Numbered from the stretch's first letter, positions 23,102 to 35,180 are shown. The stretch is 64,000 bases of DNA from Artocarpus heterophyllus (GCA_025403435.1 CM046350.1:34778774-34842773); one strand, 5' to 3'. A program made the numbers and translations. Notes: generated by a model not told the origin, from the sequence alone.

Positions 23102-24778
23102 ATTGGTATCAGAGCCATGGTTTTTATATAAATTTACGAGTTTATCAACGTGCTATATGTATATATTTTGTGATCTTAATCTCTCCTATGCTTGAATTTA
23201 ATTTTATAGAGAGTTGGCACTCTAGGTTTCAATATAATTTTATGTTGTTATGGATTATAAGGTGAATGTTTATTAATTAATTATGGTTTATTAAATTATT
23301 ATTTAATTATTTATTAATTCATTAATTTATACTGGTTATGGTTCTTTAGAGGTTAGAATATGTATTTAGGTTTTTTTTATGTAATTTGATGGCGGACTAT
23401 CATCTCCGTCTAGGAATTATTGTTTAATTTAAAATTTGTAAGAATTTTTGTAATTAAAAATTATTCAGAGAAGACGAATCTAAAAGATTGATGATGGCAC
23501 TTCTAGGTATTTCTTGAGTCTCTAATTTTATGTTTTTGAATTGTTAAAAAAATAAAATTGATGAATTACATTAAAAATTGTATTTTCTGGAATGAGAGAT
23601 TTTTGCTCGGTTGGCATGCCGAACGTCACAGTTGGCCAGGCCGATGGTCGTAGATCGGCAGGCTGGACGTGAGGTTCGGCAGGCCATTAGTGGGGTAAAA
23701 ATCTGACGGCTCTGGCGGTAGGTTGAACTTCCAGTTTGGCAGGCTGATCCTTTATGGTTCGGTAGGCCGATCTTTTTGATCGACAGACCGATGGTCATGA
23801 CCGACGGACCGATCACCAAGATCGGCCTGCCGACCGAGAGTTGGAAATTTTCCAAAAAAAGATGCAGTTTTAATTTTATTTTTGGGACAATTTTGAGAAA
23901 CATTAAATTTAGATAAGACCGAAAATATGAAGTATTCGATTCATACAGGATTGAAGACTTGAAGATAGGCATTACATGAAGAAGGATACAGCTTGAGGAT
24001 TCAAAGATGAAGAATCGATAATATGTCTCGATTATTCTCTTGTAATCTTAGTTTTCTATTCTCTAGGGTGGAGCCATAATATTACGGTTATTATTATTTT
24101 GCTTGATTGCTTTGCTTGTCTGCATTATAATATAATTTGCCATGTATATTGATAACATGTCATATAGAATAGGGAGTGCCGTTCATATTAAAATTGTTCA
24201 TGCATGTTCTTAAAATAAAACATTGATTTTAAAAGATTGAGTGGGAGAAGGTTTTTGAAAAGAGGACCTAAGGCCTCCATCGTTGGTCTGTAGGTAGAAC
24301 ATGGTGGTCCTGACCTCTAGGAAGGGATTTCTATCATGTAATTGATTAGATCTCTGAGAGGATAAGGTATTTTAGCATGATTTATGGTTATACACCCCTA
24401 GGTGGTGATTATAAATCACGGATAAAATATTGAAACAATGGTTATACAATTACGTTAATTTTATTATTAACCTCCCCTAAGAGCTCTGTTAATAAAATTA
24501 ATAGCCAAAGAAATGATTATTAATATATGCTGGATTATATGGGTCCTAGATGACATATATTAATCAGGAGGGGATCCGTGTTCCTGATTGAATTTGGCAT
24601 GACTCCCCTAGGAGCTTGTTGAATTCTGAGTTGGGAATTATCGTTGTAAGGTTGTGATATTTTCAAGGTTTTGACACATAAACACATTTTTATGTTTTTA
24701 CATGATTTTGTTATCTTACTAAATTATTATGATATGTTTGCTTATGTTTGGTATATGATTCTTTATTGTAGATTAAAA
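23102..24778 (+). other. Copia-B PBS and untranslated leader
   Basis: TGGTATCAGAGC at 23104-23115 is complementary to the 3' end of initiator methionine tRNA and follows the LTR directly. About 1.66 kb of leader lies between PBS and gag with no supported coding frame. The leader carries the second dyad cluster (23607-23840). Its first 1.56 kb has an inverted copy at 18191-19693. Confidence 0.85.
23607..23840 (+). repeat. Cluster of TCGGC-NN-GCCGA-like dyads in the Copia-B leader
   Basis: At least nine units can be read, such as ATCGGCAGGC, TTCGGCAGGCCA, TTCGGTAGGCCGATC and ATCGGCCTGCCGACC. Both orientations (AG and CT centre) occur. A matching cluster is present in the inverted leader at 19022-19190. 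The LTRs carry further units at 20205-20255, 22500-22590 and 30171-30255. Confidence 0.8.
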
Positions 24779-27700
24779 ATGTTTAAAAACGCTTTATCAT
24801 CAATGCTTGACAAAAACCTATTAACTAGAGAGAATTATAATGATTGGAAACGGAACCTGGATATCGTCTTGTTCTTTGAGAAACTGAAATATGTACTGAC
24901 AACCCCTTGTCCTCCCGAGCCTACGAGATACTCAACTAATGAGCAATTCCAAGCGTATGATCATTGAAAAGATGCTAATAATCAGGCCCGCTGCTATGTT
25001 ATGGCTAGCATGAATAATGTGCTATAGGCTCAATATCAGGATTATAAGACTGCGAAGCAGATCTTGGATAATCTTGAAGATATGTTTGGAGGCCAAGCCA
25101 TAACAAAGCGACAAGGGGTGCTTTGAAAACCTTTAAATTGTAAGCAGAGAGCAGGGACATCTGTAAAGGAGCACACGATGTTGGTCATGGGTTACCTCGT
25201 TGAGGCTCAAACCAATGGAGCCAACATCGATGCTGAAACTCATATGACTATGGTCTGTGAGACTCTGTCAAAGGAATTTATTCTGTTTAGAGCTACTTTT
25301 AATTTAAGCAATAGACGGGATATGACCTTGACGGAATTAAAGAAACAATTATAGGAGTTTGAACTACTGATTAGGGAGTCTCTTGCGAGTGGAGAGGCCA
25401 ACATGGTAGCTACTTCTGGTTCCAATCTCAACTCTGAGAATGGAAAGAAGCAACGAGCCAAAAATGGGAAGTCTTCTATTCCTACTAGCACCAAGACCAA
25501 GAAGAAGAAGAAGAAGAACCCGAAGAAGCTTAAGTGCTTCTTCTATGGAAAGGTCGGGCATATCAAGAAGCATTGCAAGGACTTCCTTTCCAAAGGAGGT
25601 AGGTGTGATCTTCTATATTAGAAACTTGTCTGGTTGAGGAATCCAGTGACATTTGGGTCATAGACTCCGGTGCAACTAATCATGCTTGTGTTTCTCTACA
25701 AGGGTTCAAAGAAAAGAGAAGCCTGTTGCATGAAGACTTCACGCTTCAAATGGACGATGGATCCTTGGTCTCAGCGGAAGCAGTGGGAGACGTCCATCTT
25801 TATTTTGATAATTATAGGAATTTATTTTTGCAAGATTATTTTTATGTTCCTAAATTTAAAAGGAATTTACTTTATGTAGCTTGTTTATTTAAAGACTCCT
25901 ATTTGGTTTCTTTTAATGATAAAGTGGTGATTCGTAAAAACAAATCTTTTATCTGTTTTGGATGGATGCAAAATAATCTATATTTTATCAAACCTAAGAT
26001 AGACTTATTGCTTAATTCTGAGATGAATGATAATAACTCTAAAAGACTTAAAACTTCTCACTCTAATAAGACTTATCTTTGGCATTTGCGCCTTGGTTAT
26101 ATTAACCTAAATAGGATTCAAAGGTTGGTAAGGGATAGACCTTTAAGTCACTTAAAGGTAGAATCTATACCTCAATGTGAATCTTGTTTGGAGGGTAAAA
26201 TGACAAAAAGACCATTTGGGTCTAAGGGCAATAGGGCCGAAGCGGTTCTAGAACTTATGCATAATGATGTTTGCAGACTGATGAACATCTAGGCACAAGG
26301 AGGGTATAAGTACTTTGTCACTTTTATTGATGATTACACAAGATATGGGTATGTGTACCTAATGCACCATAAAAGCAAAATTTTTGACAAGTTCAGGGAG
26401 TTTCGAGCTGAAGTGGAAAAGTGATTGGGTAGATCCATAAAGGCACTTCAATCCGATCGAGGTGGGGAAGACCTTTCTGATGAGTTCTTGGGACACTTAT
26501 TAGAGAATGAGATTTTATCCCATTTGACTGCGCTGGGCACTCTGTAGCAGAATGGCATGGTGAAGAGAAGAATAGGACTTTGTTGGACATGATTAGGTCC
26601 ATGATGAGTTATTCATCATTGCCTTTATCAATTTGGGGATATGCACTACAAACTGTATGTTATCTTTTGAACAATGTGCCTTCAAAATTGGTCCCTAAAA
26701 CTCCTCACGAGTTGTGGACAGGTAGGAAGACATCCTTAAACCATATTCGCATGTGGGGATGTCCGGCTCATGTCCTGTTTAAGGATCTAAATACGTTGGA
26801 AGCACGTTTGAAAGTTTGCATGTTTGTAGGATATCCAAAGGGACTAAAGGGAGTTATTTCTATAACCCAAAGGAAAATAAAGTCATCGTTTCAACTAATG
26901 CAACTTTCCTTAAGGAGAGTTACATGGATGACTTTAAACATCGAAGCAAAGTGGTGTTTGAGGAGTTAAAAAGTGATCTGATCACTCAGGAGGTTCTAAA
27001 TGAAACCATTCCGATCAGTGTAGAAAACCAAACAAACCTGAACAACAACCTTTGGGGCTTCGGCGTAGTGGGAGGATCGGGTGTCAACGTGAGAGGTATA
27101 TGTTCAATTGGGAGGTCTTTTTGGCTGAACCAGATAAATATGATAGGGATCCTTATACTTACGTAGAGGCTATGGAGGATGTTGATTCAAAACTTTGGAC
27201 AGAGGTCATGAACGTAGAGATGAAGTCTATGGAGACTAATCAGGTCTGGGAGCTTGTAGATCTTTTCAAAGGGGTAAAACCCATAGGGTGTAAGTGGATC
27301 TACAAGAAGAAAAGAGGAGTGGATGGAAAGGTCAAAACATTTAAGGCTAGACTGGTAGCTAAGGGTTATACGCAAAAGGAAAGAATCGATTATGAGGAAA
27401 CATTTTCATCTATAACCATGCTTAAGTCCATCCGGATTCTCTTGTCCATAGCTACTGCTCTCGACTACGAGATTTGGTAGATGAATGTCAAGACGGCTTT
27501 TCTAAATAGCTATCTTGATGAGTCTATTTATACGAAACAACCAGACGGGTTCAAGGTCACGGGTCAAGAGGAGAAGGTTTGTAGGCTGCTAAAGTTAATT
27601 TATGGACTTAAGTAGGCTTCTCATTCTTGGAACATAAGATTTGATCAAGTGATCAAAACTTATGGGTTCTCACAAAATGTGGATGAACCATGTGTTTACA

Positions 27701-28728
27701 AACACATTAAGGATGGGAAGGTGGTTTTTCTACTACTCTATGTAGATGACATTCTGCTAATTGACAATGACATTGGGGTATTGTTATCGGTCAAATTATG
27801 GTTGACCAAGCAGTTTGACATGAAGGACTTAGGTGAGGCTAATTTTGTTTTCGGTATCCAGATCTTTTGAGATAGGAAGAACAAAATGATAGCTTTGTCT
27901 CAGGCCGGCTACATAGATAAAATTCTCAGGAGGTTTGCAATGCAGGATTCCAAGAAAGGTGGGCAACCATCTAGGTATGGAATTACTCTTTCTAAGAAAG
28001 ACTCTCCAAAGTCTTATGAAGAAAGAGAATACAGGAAGAATGTGCCTTATGCTTCGGCAGTGGGTAGTCTCATGTATGTCATGCTTTGCACACGACCGGA
28101 TATTAGTTATGCAGTCAAGATTGTAAGTCAATTTCAGGCGGATTCAGGGCCAAACCATTGGGTTGCGATTAAGCATATTTTCAAGTACCTGAGAAGGACT
28201 CGAGGGTATATGCTTATGTATTCGAGTGAGGACTTGACTCCTCTAGGATACACTGACTCAGATTTTTAATCCCGTCTGGATTCTAGGAAATTGACTTTGC
28301 GTTTTGTGTTTACTCTAGGCGGTTGTGCCATTAGTTAGAGAAGTGCTAAGCAAGATTGTACTTCAGATTCAATGATGGAGGCCGAGTATGTGGCAGCTAG
28401 TGATGCTTCAAAAAAAGTAGTGTGGCTCTGCAAGTTCTTTGGGGATCTTAAGGTAGTTTCTGATATAGATAAGGCGATATCACTATATTGTGATAATAGT
28501 ATGGTGGTAGCTAATGCTAATGAACCAAGATTTCACAAGAAGAGTAAGCATATTGATCGAAAGTATCATGTGATAAAGGACTTTGTTGAGGGTGGGCATG
28601 TCACAGTGTGCAAGATCGCGTCAGAGGACAATTTAGCTGATCCATTTACGAAGACACTTACTGGGAGAGTCTTCGAGAAGCGTGTGGAAGCTATGGGGAT
28701 ACGAGATTTGTTGTATTTACTCACTTAG
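24779..28728 (+). pseudogene. Copia-B gag-pol, inactivated
   Basis: Gag begins at ATG 24779 (MFKNALSSMLDKNLL) and keeps a UBN2-like gag. It is followed by a lysine-rich stretch and a zinc knuckle at about 25534-25575 in which the second cysteine is tyrosine (CFFYGKVGHIKKHC). The protease keeps DSGA near 25663. GAG-pre-integrase (LWHLRLGYIN and CESCLEGKM) and integrase (FIDDYTRYG, LQSDRGGE) follow. RT has GCKWIYKKKR, FKARLVAKGYTQ and YVDD near 27739-27750. RNase H has LGYTDSDF, MEAEYVAAS and YCDNS, and the frame ends at TAG 28726-28728. Numerous stops (for example 24965, 26290, 27478 and 28267) and frameshifts, such as those near 25620 and 26810, separate the pieces. Domain order is typical Copia. 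The copy is not autonomous. Confidence 0.93.
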
Positions 28729-28741
28729 GCAAATGGAAGAT

Positions 28742-30772
28742 TGTTAGACATGTATGCCCTAAGGAGTAAAAATGTAATAAGTTTTTGGAGACATTTTTAT
28801 CAATAAAGAATTTATTCATTGTTTACATACCAAATCTTGTCCTATTTACGTCCATATTTGTTGAATATATGTTAAGCAAACATTAGTCTGAGACTGTCTG
28901 TCTAAACCTTAAGAATTGGGTATATGATGGACAGATTATGCAAAAGATATGATTCTTAAGGTGATGGTCTAAATCATAAGATCCGCAATCGAGGGAATAA
29001 AGTTGGGCACTTTATTCATGTAAAGATTGTGATGTTGTCTATATCCTTATTGGGAGATGGTCTGTCTTGACCATCGGAGGTAGACTCCATGAATAGAAAC
29101 ATTGGTACGTTGTCATAGGTAACGATGTATTGGATCGGGACATAGAGTGAATTGATTTGGATTAATAATTCTGTCTCGGCAAATCGATTCACTTTAGACA
29201 ATCATTTGTATTGTATCTTAATCCTGAGATGAATAGTGGGCCCGTTGTCTTGACTTGTGTCTTTTGATATACCAAAGGGTGACACCCACATCTTAATAGT
29301 GGTATGCATGCTGGTACGTTAGAGGCATGACTCTTGATAGCGTAGACTTGTTATTCATAGATATGGAATCTAGAGCTCCTCTTTAGGAGTAATGATATCC
29401 TCTTATATGCGTTATCCTATAATTGAAAAACCGAAGCGCTCAACCATTTGGATACATAGGTGTAACTGAATGGTATACTGTCTTTGGATGGTAAGTTTTT
29501 CGATGGTGAGATAATGGAACGTAAGATAAAAATAATCGGGAAGGTACGACAAAACTTGTCTTTAAGCCGATTATGGATAATCATATGGGGATACGATACA
29601 CTATGATATGTCATGAAGACTTAGCTATACGGGCTTCATAATTCTATGTAGTTTGAGAGTGCAACTCCAAGCTTTTAGTAGAGTAGCGTTGGAGTTGATA
29701 ATTATGAAATGTATATCTGAGATATTGGGTTTCATAATTATCGAGAGCTTGAACTATATAGTCCATTTGGTCCCCTTTGCTAGCTCACAAAATCCTATAA
29801 CGATACGGCATGCTTTTCCAATAATTGATAACTTATGTCGGATTTATAAGATTGGTTAAAATTTGGATGAATCAGATAATTCATGTCTACTTATTGGTTG
29901 AATTATTTTTGTGATAAAATTAATTCAAGATAAACTTGTTGAATTATTGGGATCGAATAATTCTTGTATGTTTATCGATTGATTTTATTTTGGATAAATT
30001 AGATCAAGATAAACTTGTAGAATTATTAGGAATTCATTTATTTTCTTAGAGTTTATCTAGATAAAGTTGTTTTAATCAGATAACTTCTCTATTGGGTTAT
30101 TTGAATTAAAACTGAGACTTTATCCTATAGAATCTTGGGTGGAAAATAAAAGATTCGTAGAGATATTTATTCGGCAGTTCGGCCTGCCGATGTATGTGTT
30201 CAGCCTACCGATGGAGCTGTTCGACTTGCCGATCATCCTGATCGGTCTGTCGATGAGCGAAGGATAAGATCACACATTTTTATGCGGATCTTATCAGATA
30301 TTGATCTGAATTTGATTCTGTTTCGAATTTTGAGACCTAATCTGATAAGGGCTGACCCTAGGACCAACCTCTATAAATAGGGAGTAAGTCTTAAGAGTTA
30401 CTTAGATTAGTTAGGAGATTATGAGTGATACTCTGCTAGTGAGAATCTGAAAACTTCCTAAGAGCTTTTGTTCACAAGTCACGAATACTAGCTTTGGGTT
30501 CTCTCGATTGGTTGGAAGGAGAGTCACCTAGTGGAAGAGCTGTACATGTGAGCCCACGCTCACTCCAGTCGTGGATAGAGAATAACAAAGAAGACCAGTT
30601 GGTTGAGGCTCTTCTAGAATGTTACTTCTCTTCACTTTTTGTGAGGGTTCTTTGGCAATCAAATGCTAGTAAGATCTGGTTAATTTATGCATATAGCATG
30701 TCAAACTTGTGTTTTGGAAAATACTCTGATGTAAAATTTTTAAAATTCTACTGCGTACTATTTTTTCCAACA
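28742..30772 (+). repeat. Copia-B 3' LTR, complete
   Basis: It begins TGTTAGACATGTATGCC after a short purine-rich GGCAAATGGAAGAT stretch and ends CCAACA. It matches the inverted LTR 19694-21686 over its full length and 21687-23101 from LTR position 652. It contains the dyad cluster 30171-30255 and TATAAATA at 30372-30379. Small ORFs within it (29016-29201, 29417-29614 and 30494-30829) recur in the other LTR copies and are not genes. Confidence 0.9.
30372..30379 (+). promoter_or_regulatory. TATA box in the Copia-B 3' LTR
   Basis: TATAAATA is at the same LTR position as 22701-22708. If still active, it could drive read-out transcription towards 31000 and beyond. Confidence 0.5.
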
Positions 30773-31044
30773 AAGCGCCCAACTTTATTCCCTCGATTGT
30801 GGATCTTAAGGTTCAGACCGTCACCTTAAGAATCATGTCTTTCGCATAATCTACCTATCATATGCCCAATTCTTAAAGGTTTAGATCGACAGTCTCAGAC
30901 TATTGTTTGCTTAACATACATTCAACAAATATGAACGTAAAGAGGACAAGATTTGGTATATAAATAATAAATAAATTTTTTATTGATAAAAATGTCTCTA
31001 AAAACATATTACGTTTTTACTCCTTAGGGCATACGCGTCTAACA
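30773..31044 (-). repeat. Inverted Copia-B LTR start (positions 1-272)
   Basis: Read on the minus strand it starts TGTTAGACGCGTATGCCC at 31044 and aligns with 28742-29013. It directly abuts the 3' terminus of the plus-strand 3' LTR. It is probably the surviving edge of an older reversed LTR into which Copia-B inserted. Confidence 0.8.
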
Positions 31045-31818
31045 ATACATTCATCTAAGATATGACAAGTTAGCATCTTGTGAGATTATGAACGATGTGT
31101 GTTGTATGCTATATTAAAATATATTGTTTACTTGCTTTCAATTAAGCATTTTTTTAGTATTGGTATGTAGTACTATCTAGTAACATGTCATACTACATAC
31201 ACATAATAATACAAGTGAAACTAAGGAAGATAAGTTAAGGATGTAAACCAACCTCTCAACCTATGGAGAGGCATGATTGAAAAAAAAAAGGAAGAGAAAA
31301 GATGGCATTGTTAGGACTTTGCAAATCCTAATGACGGCAATACAATTTATGATCTCGGTGTCGTTAGGGACCTCACAAACCTTGATTTCACGACAATCAC
31401 GCGCGCAATTGGTATGATCACTTGGGTCCAAACAGTAAGTTAAGATAAAGTTTAGATAATTAAGCATAAAACTAATCAATAAGCAAGCTTAAAATGATCA
31501 TGTATTGATTTATCAAATGATTTTCAAATTGTTTTGCAAGCTGAACTTCTACTTGCTAAGTGAAAAGCTCATTTAAGCGTGTTCATGCTATAGGTAAGGA
31601 ACCTATCAACATCTCTTAACTAGGCAGTGGCGAGCGGTGGATGAACTATAGAGATGGGTAAAGATACTGCTCACGCAACTAAAATTTAGTACGTATGAAA
31701 AATTAAGTAATTTTTCATAATAAGCCTTAGAGATTGAGGCAAAAGTCATTCGACCTCAGATTTAAAAGAAAGAAATAAATGTCCAATTTTCTATAAGAAA
31801 TATATATATATATAAGAA

Positions 31819-31859
<41 letters not shown>

Positions 31860-32245
31860 CACACATATATATATATAGATGTTGCAATGGAGAATGCAAC
31901 GAATGCATATAATTTTTCTGATAAGAAATTATAGAAGTAAATGGTTTTAGAAATGTTTTTAAAGTATCATTTTGAATTAAGGAAAGTATTTAGAAGAATA
32001 ATTTTTAGAAAAATTTATCATGCTAGTTTTAAAGGATTAATTCTTAATAAGTTATTATTATTTTAGTTTTAAAAGATTAAGTTTTAAGAAATTATATGAG
32101 GCTTTAAAATTGATTTAAAAAAGGGGAATTATTGCATTTATGTTTTGAATTTTTTTTTTTGTAAATTTAAGGACCTCATATTAAAATATGTTTAAGTATT
32201 AAGATTATGAAATTAAGTAACGACCATGTAGGTCAGGTTGTTACA
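31045..32245 (+). repeat. Gypsy-C left LTR-like repeat
   Basis: This can be followed against 33290-34381. Shared blocks include GTAGTA...AACATGTCATAC (near 31165), the GACCTCACAAACC block (near 31370), TAAGCATAAAAC (near 31460), CTACTTGCTAAGTGAAA (near 31550) and the TTTTAAAGGATTAA block (near 32030). It ends GGTTGTTACA at 32245. A TA-rich microsatellite lies at 31800-31880. The precise left end is unclear because it meets the Copia-B complex at 31044. Confidence 0.65.
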
Positions 32246-33069
32246 GATGGTACCAACAAGTTCAAAAGAGGATGAAAAGCAAATCCTGACCCGTAATTGC
32301 TACAAACCACCTCGGACAAAGGAGGTCCATCAATGTTGTCGTAAGCCGCTACCATCCCTCATTATTTTTGTTGTTCCCAAGGGTGGTGAGGTGCACCACC
32401 ACATCGAAAATGATCAGAGTGACATAAGGAGCAAAAGGCCTAACTCAATTTCAGGCTACCACCGTGGAAAAATTATCATTTGTGCTACCTCATGTGGCCA
32501 AAATTTTTGAGTTAGATCTATGATATTTGAGACTGAATCGAGTGAAATCAACACACTAATGAATTTAGGAGGTCAAAAGCTACTAGGAGCCGAAGCGCCG
32601 TTGTTGTTCGATCACCAAAGCTGCCGCACGTGCCATACATGCCACCGTAGGTGGCCAACTCTAATGAGCCCTGAGTTTTGTGCTCCCAACCTTCGATGAG
32701 CTATCCAAGACCAGTTCTTGACTCATTTTGATGTTCCCAACACAACAATACCCTCTGTTCAATCTAATTCCACTCCATCAAAAATTGTCTAGTACCAACA
32801 GTATGCAAATTGAGATGAAACAAACCGGAGTAATGGAGCATAGAATGATATTTCTAGTCATGAGCAACTTTCAAGAATTATTCCTATCCATTCAAGGTCC
32901 CTCTAAGACCACTTTTGAGGATGTTATTAGGATTGTAGAACTAATGAGATATAATTAGAACTGCATAGCTCAGAATCTATGTAAGTAAGAATCTCACCTA
33001 CAGTATGAAAACTATGATTTTCAAATTAAAATGTTTTTATATGATTTTTGAAAATTATGAAATGCATGA
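32246..33069 (+). other. Gypsy-C internal remnant
   Basis: TGGTACCAACA at 32248 follows the repeat end at the spacing seen for initiator-tRNA primer sites elsewhere in the window, and may be a decayed PBS. The rest has two weak ORFs (32238-32510 and 32728-32958). The second ends in a stretch reading NFQELFLSIQGPSKTTFEDVIRI in part, which has no clear domain. No pol motif is visible. Confidence 0.4.
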
Positions 33070-33260
33070 TCAGTGTTATGTCATGCCATGTTATATTATG
33101 ATATATATTGTTATGTTATGTTATGAAACAACATACTATATCATGCTAAGTCATGTTATGCCGAGTCACGACACGCCATGTTGAGTTATGTTGTGATTAT
33201 GATTTATTATATTTATGTCGTGCCATGTTATGTTATATTATGATTGTGCTATGATCAATA
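33070..33260 (+). repeat. Imperfect TTATG/CATGTTATG short-repeat tract
   Basis: About 190 bases are dominated by variants of TTATG, TCATG and CCATGTTATG with local AT runs. It lies at the start of the right LTR-like repeat and has no equivalent length in the left copy, so it probably expanded in place. Confidence 0.6.
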
Positions 33261-34381
33261 TGTGAGGTATGCAGTATCATGTTATAATGCTTACATATTT
33301 TTAGTTAAGCATGTTTATGTTATATGATATGTGATGCTATGTAGTAACATATCATACTGTATACACAGAACAAGAGAAGAAAAACAAATAAGACAAGACA
33401 AGTTAAGAGTGTCGTACCAATCTATTGACCTATAGGAAGGCATTATGTTCAGTTTAGTTCAGTTTATGATCTCGGTTTTGTTGAGACCTCGCGAACCCTA
33501 ACCTCTCAAGGATCGTGCGCAATTTGTACAAACACCTTAGCCCATTCAGTATGATAAGATAAGGCTTGAATAATTAATCATAAAACAAGTCCAAAAGCAA
33601 GCATAAAATGTTTATGCATGTTTTTATTAAATGTTTTGCAATCATGTTTTGCGAGTATAATTTTCTACTTGCTAAGCGAAAGCTCATTCAATTATGTTCT
33701 TACTGTAAGTAAAAAACCTGATAGCAATATTAAATGGCAAGTTTTCTATTTGCTGAGTGAAAGTAAGCATAAAAGCAAGCATAAAATGTTCATGCATGTT
33801 TTTATTAAATGTTTTTAATCATGTTTTGCGAGTATAATTTTCTATTAGCTGAGCAAAAGCTCATACAATTATACTCTTGCTGTAAGTAAGAAACATGTCA
33901 GTAATATTTGATGGGCAGTGGTAAGTGGCGAACGAATGTTGGAGATAAGAATGGATACCATTTATGCGAATGTAATTTTCGCATTATTATTTTATTATAT
34001 GTATGTATAAATAATCGAATGATATCACGCAATTATGTCTTAAAAACCGAGGTTGTAGTCATACAACTTTAGTCGAGAGAATTTTATGGCTTAAAATATT
34101 GCAATAAATCATGCAACAAATATATGTAAATTTTCAAGTAAGAAAATCGTAACAATATTTAATTTTACAAATGTTTTTGAAAGTTTTAGCTTTGATTAGG
34201 AAAGGTTCTAAAAGAATAAGTTTTAAGAAATTATTATTATGTTGGTTTTAAAAGAACAAATCTTGAGAAATTGTTATTACATTTTTCTAAAATATTCAAC
34301 AAATTTAAGTACTTTACGTTACAATATATTTAAGTTTAGATTATGTACTTCAATAATAACTATATAAGTAGAGTCGTTACA
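33261..34381 (+). repeat. Gypsy-C right LTR-like repeat
   Basis: This is the direct counterpart of 31045-32245, ending GAGTCGTTACA at 34381. It contains an internal tandem duplication of about 185 bases (units about 33595-33720 and 33775-33905, both with CATGTTTTTATTAAATG and GCGAGTATAATTTTCTA). Divergence from the left copy is high, so the pair is old. Confidence 0.6.
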
Positions 34382-34558
34382 TTTTAAAACTTGATATTTA
34401 CTTCAAAAAATTTTAAAAACTTGTTAGTTTGTTAGTTCCCTTATTCTCTCTTCTCTTGTCTAGGTAGAGCTCAATATCCGACCTCCCCCAGTATGTATCT
34501 TACTCATGACCTTAAGTAAGTGAACTGAATCTTTATAACCTATTGATAATGGTGTGTA

Positions 34559-34935
34559 CCAAATACTAATTAATGAATTTATCTTTTACGATTTGGTTTT
34601 AAAATAGAATTTTTAGTTTTTCTTTTGCTTTTTTCTTAAGAAAAATAATGCATAATTTTGACTTGTTTACGATTTATTCAGAAACTACAAACAGTAAATT
34701 CCTCTCTTTTTAGAGTTGAAAATCAAGTGTTGCAACTTTGATGATAATTTTATAGGCAAATAGTAATTGACAAATTTGCCATTTGTAATATAGCTTGACT
34801 ATATAATTTAAGTTTTTCTTTTGGTTTTTTGAAGATTAGAAAATCAAAATACATAATTAGTATTTGTTTATGATCTATTCAGAAACTACAAAGAGTAAAT
34901 TCCTCCATATTCAGAGGTGAAAATCACCTGTCGAC
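34559..34935 (+). repeat. Tandem duplication, two units of about 190 bp
   Basis: Units at about 34559-34740 and 34755-34935 share the order CAAATAnTAATT, TTTAnTTTTTCTTTTG, the TTTATnATnTATTCAGAAACTACAAA block, AGTAAATTCCTC and a GAAAATCA block. They lie between Gypsy-C and the DUF1639 gene. No coding potential is seen. Confidence 0.7.
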
Positions 34936-35180
34936 GAAAAAAATATTAATTTCAAATTCAGTAACTCACTTTTAAAGATTTCTAAAATGCAAAGTACAGT
35001 ATTGTATAGATAAATTAAAATGTTTGATGAAATAGTAAACCACCTAGAGAAATAATATATATATATATATATATATCGTAAGGAATTATTTTTCAAATTT
35101 TATTTTGTTATAAAAAAATAAAAATAACAAAATTAAAAAGTAACTGTTTTTATAAGTTTTGGTCGCCCACTTCCTGGTCA

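Larger units (their letters stand above)
18031..31044 (+). mobile_element. Copia-B: rearranged Ty1/Copia element with inverted LTR and leader
   Basis: A plus-strand Copia element has its leader at 23102, gag-pol at 24779-28728 and a complete 3' LTR at 28742-30772. Its 5' LTR is split. A plus fragment (18031-18190) is followed by an inverted leader (18191-19693) and a complete inverted LTR (19694-21686). The plus 5' LTR then resumes, lacking its first 650 bases, at 21687-23101. After the 3' LTR a 272-bp inverted LTR start is attached (30773-31044). The simplest reading is insertion of a same-family element in reverse orientation into the 5' LTR, then deletion. The whole element appears to lie in an older reversed LTR of the same family. 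Confidence 0.85.

Noticed and set aside
23104..23115. Possible tRNA gene fragment (TGGTATCAGAGC)
   Set aside because: It is only the 12-base primer binding site next to an LTR. No cloverleaf can be formed.
29016..29614. Similar 61-87 codon ORFs at 20814-21412, 21681-21944 and 29016-29614
   Set aside because: They recur only because they lie in copies of the same Copia-B LTR. They read on the strand opposite to the element, lack known domains and have no independent context.
31800..31880. TA microsatellite as a possible cruciform or origin
   Set aside because: Simple TA runs are scattered across the window (3892, 31800, 35060, 41139, 41371). There is no additional signal for function.
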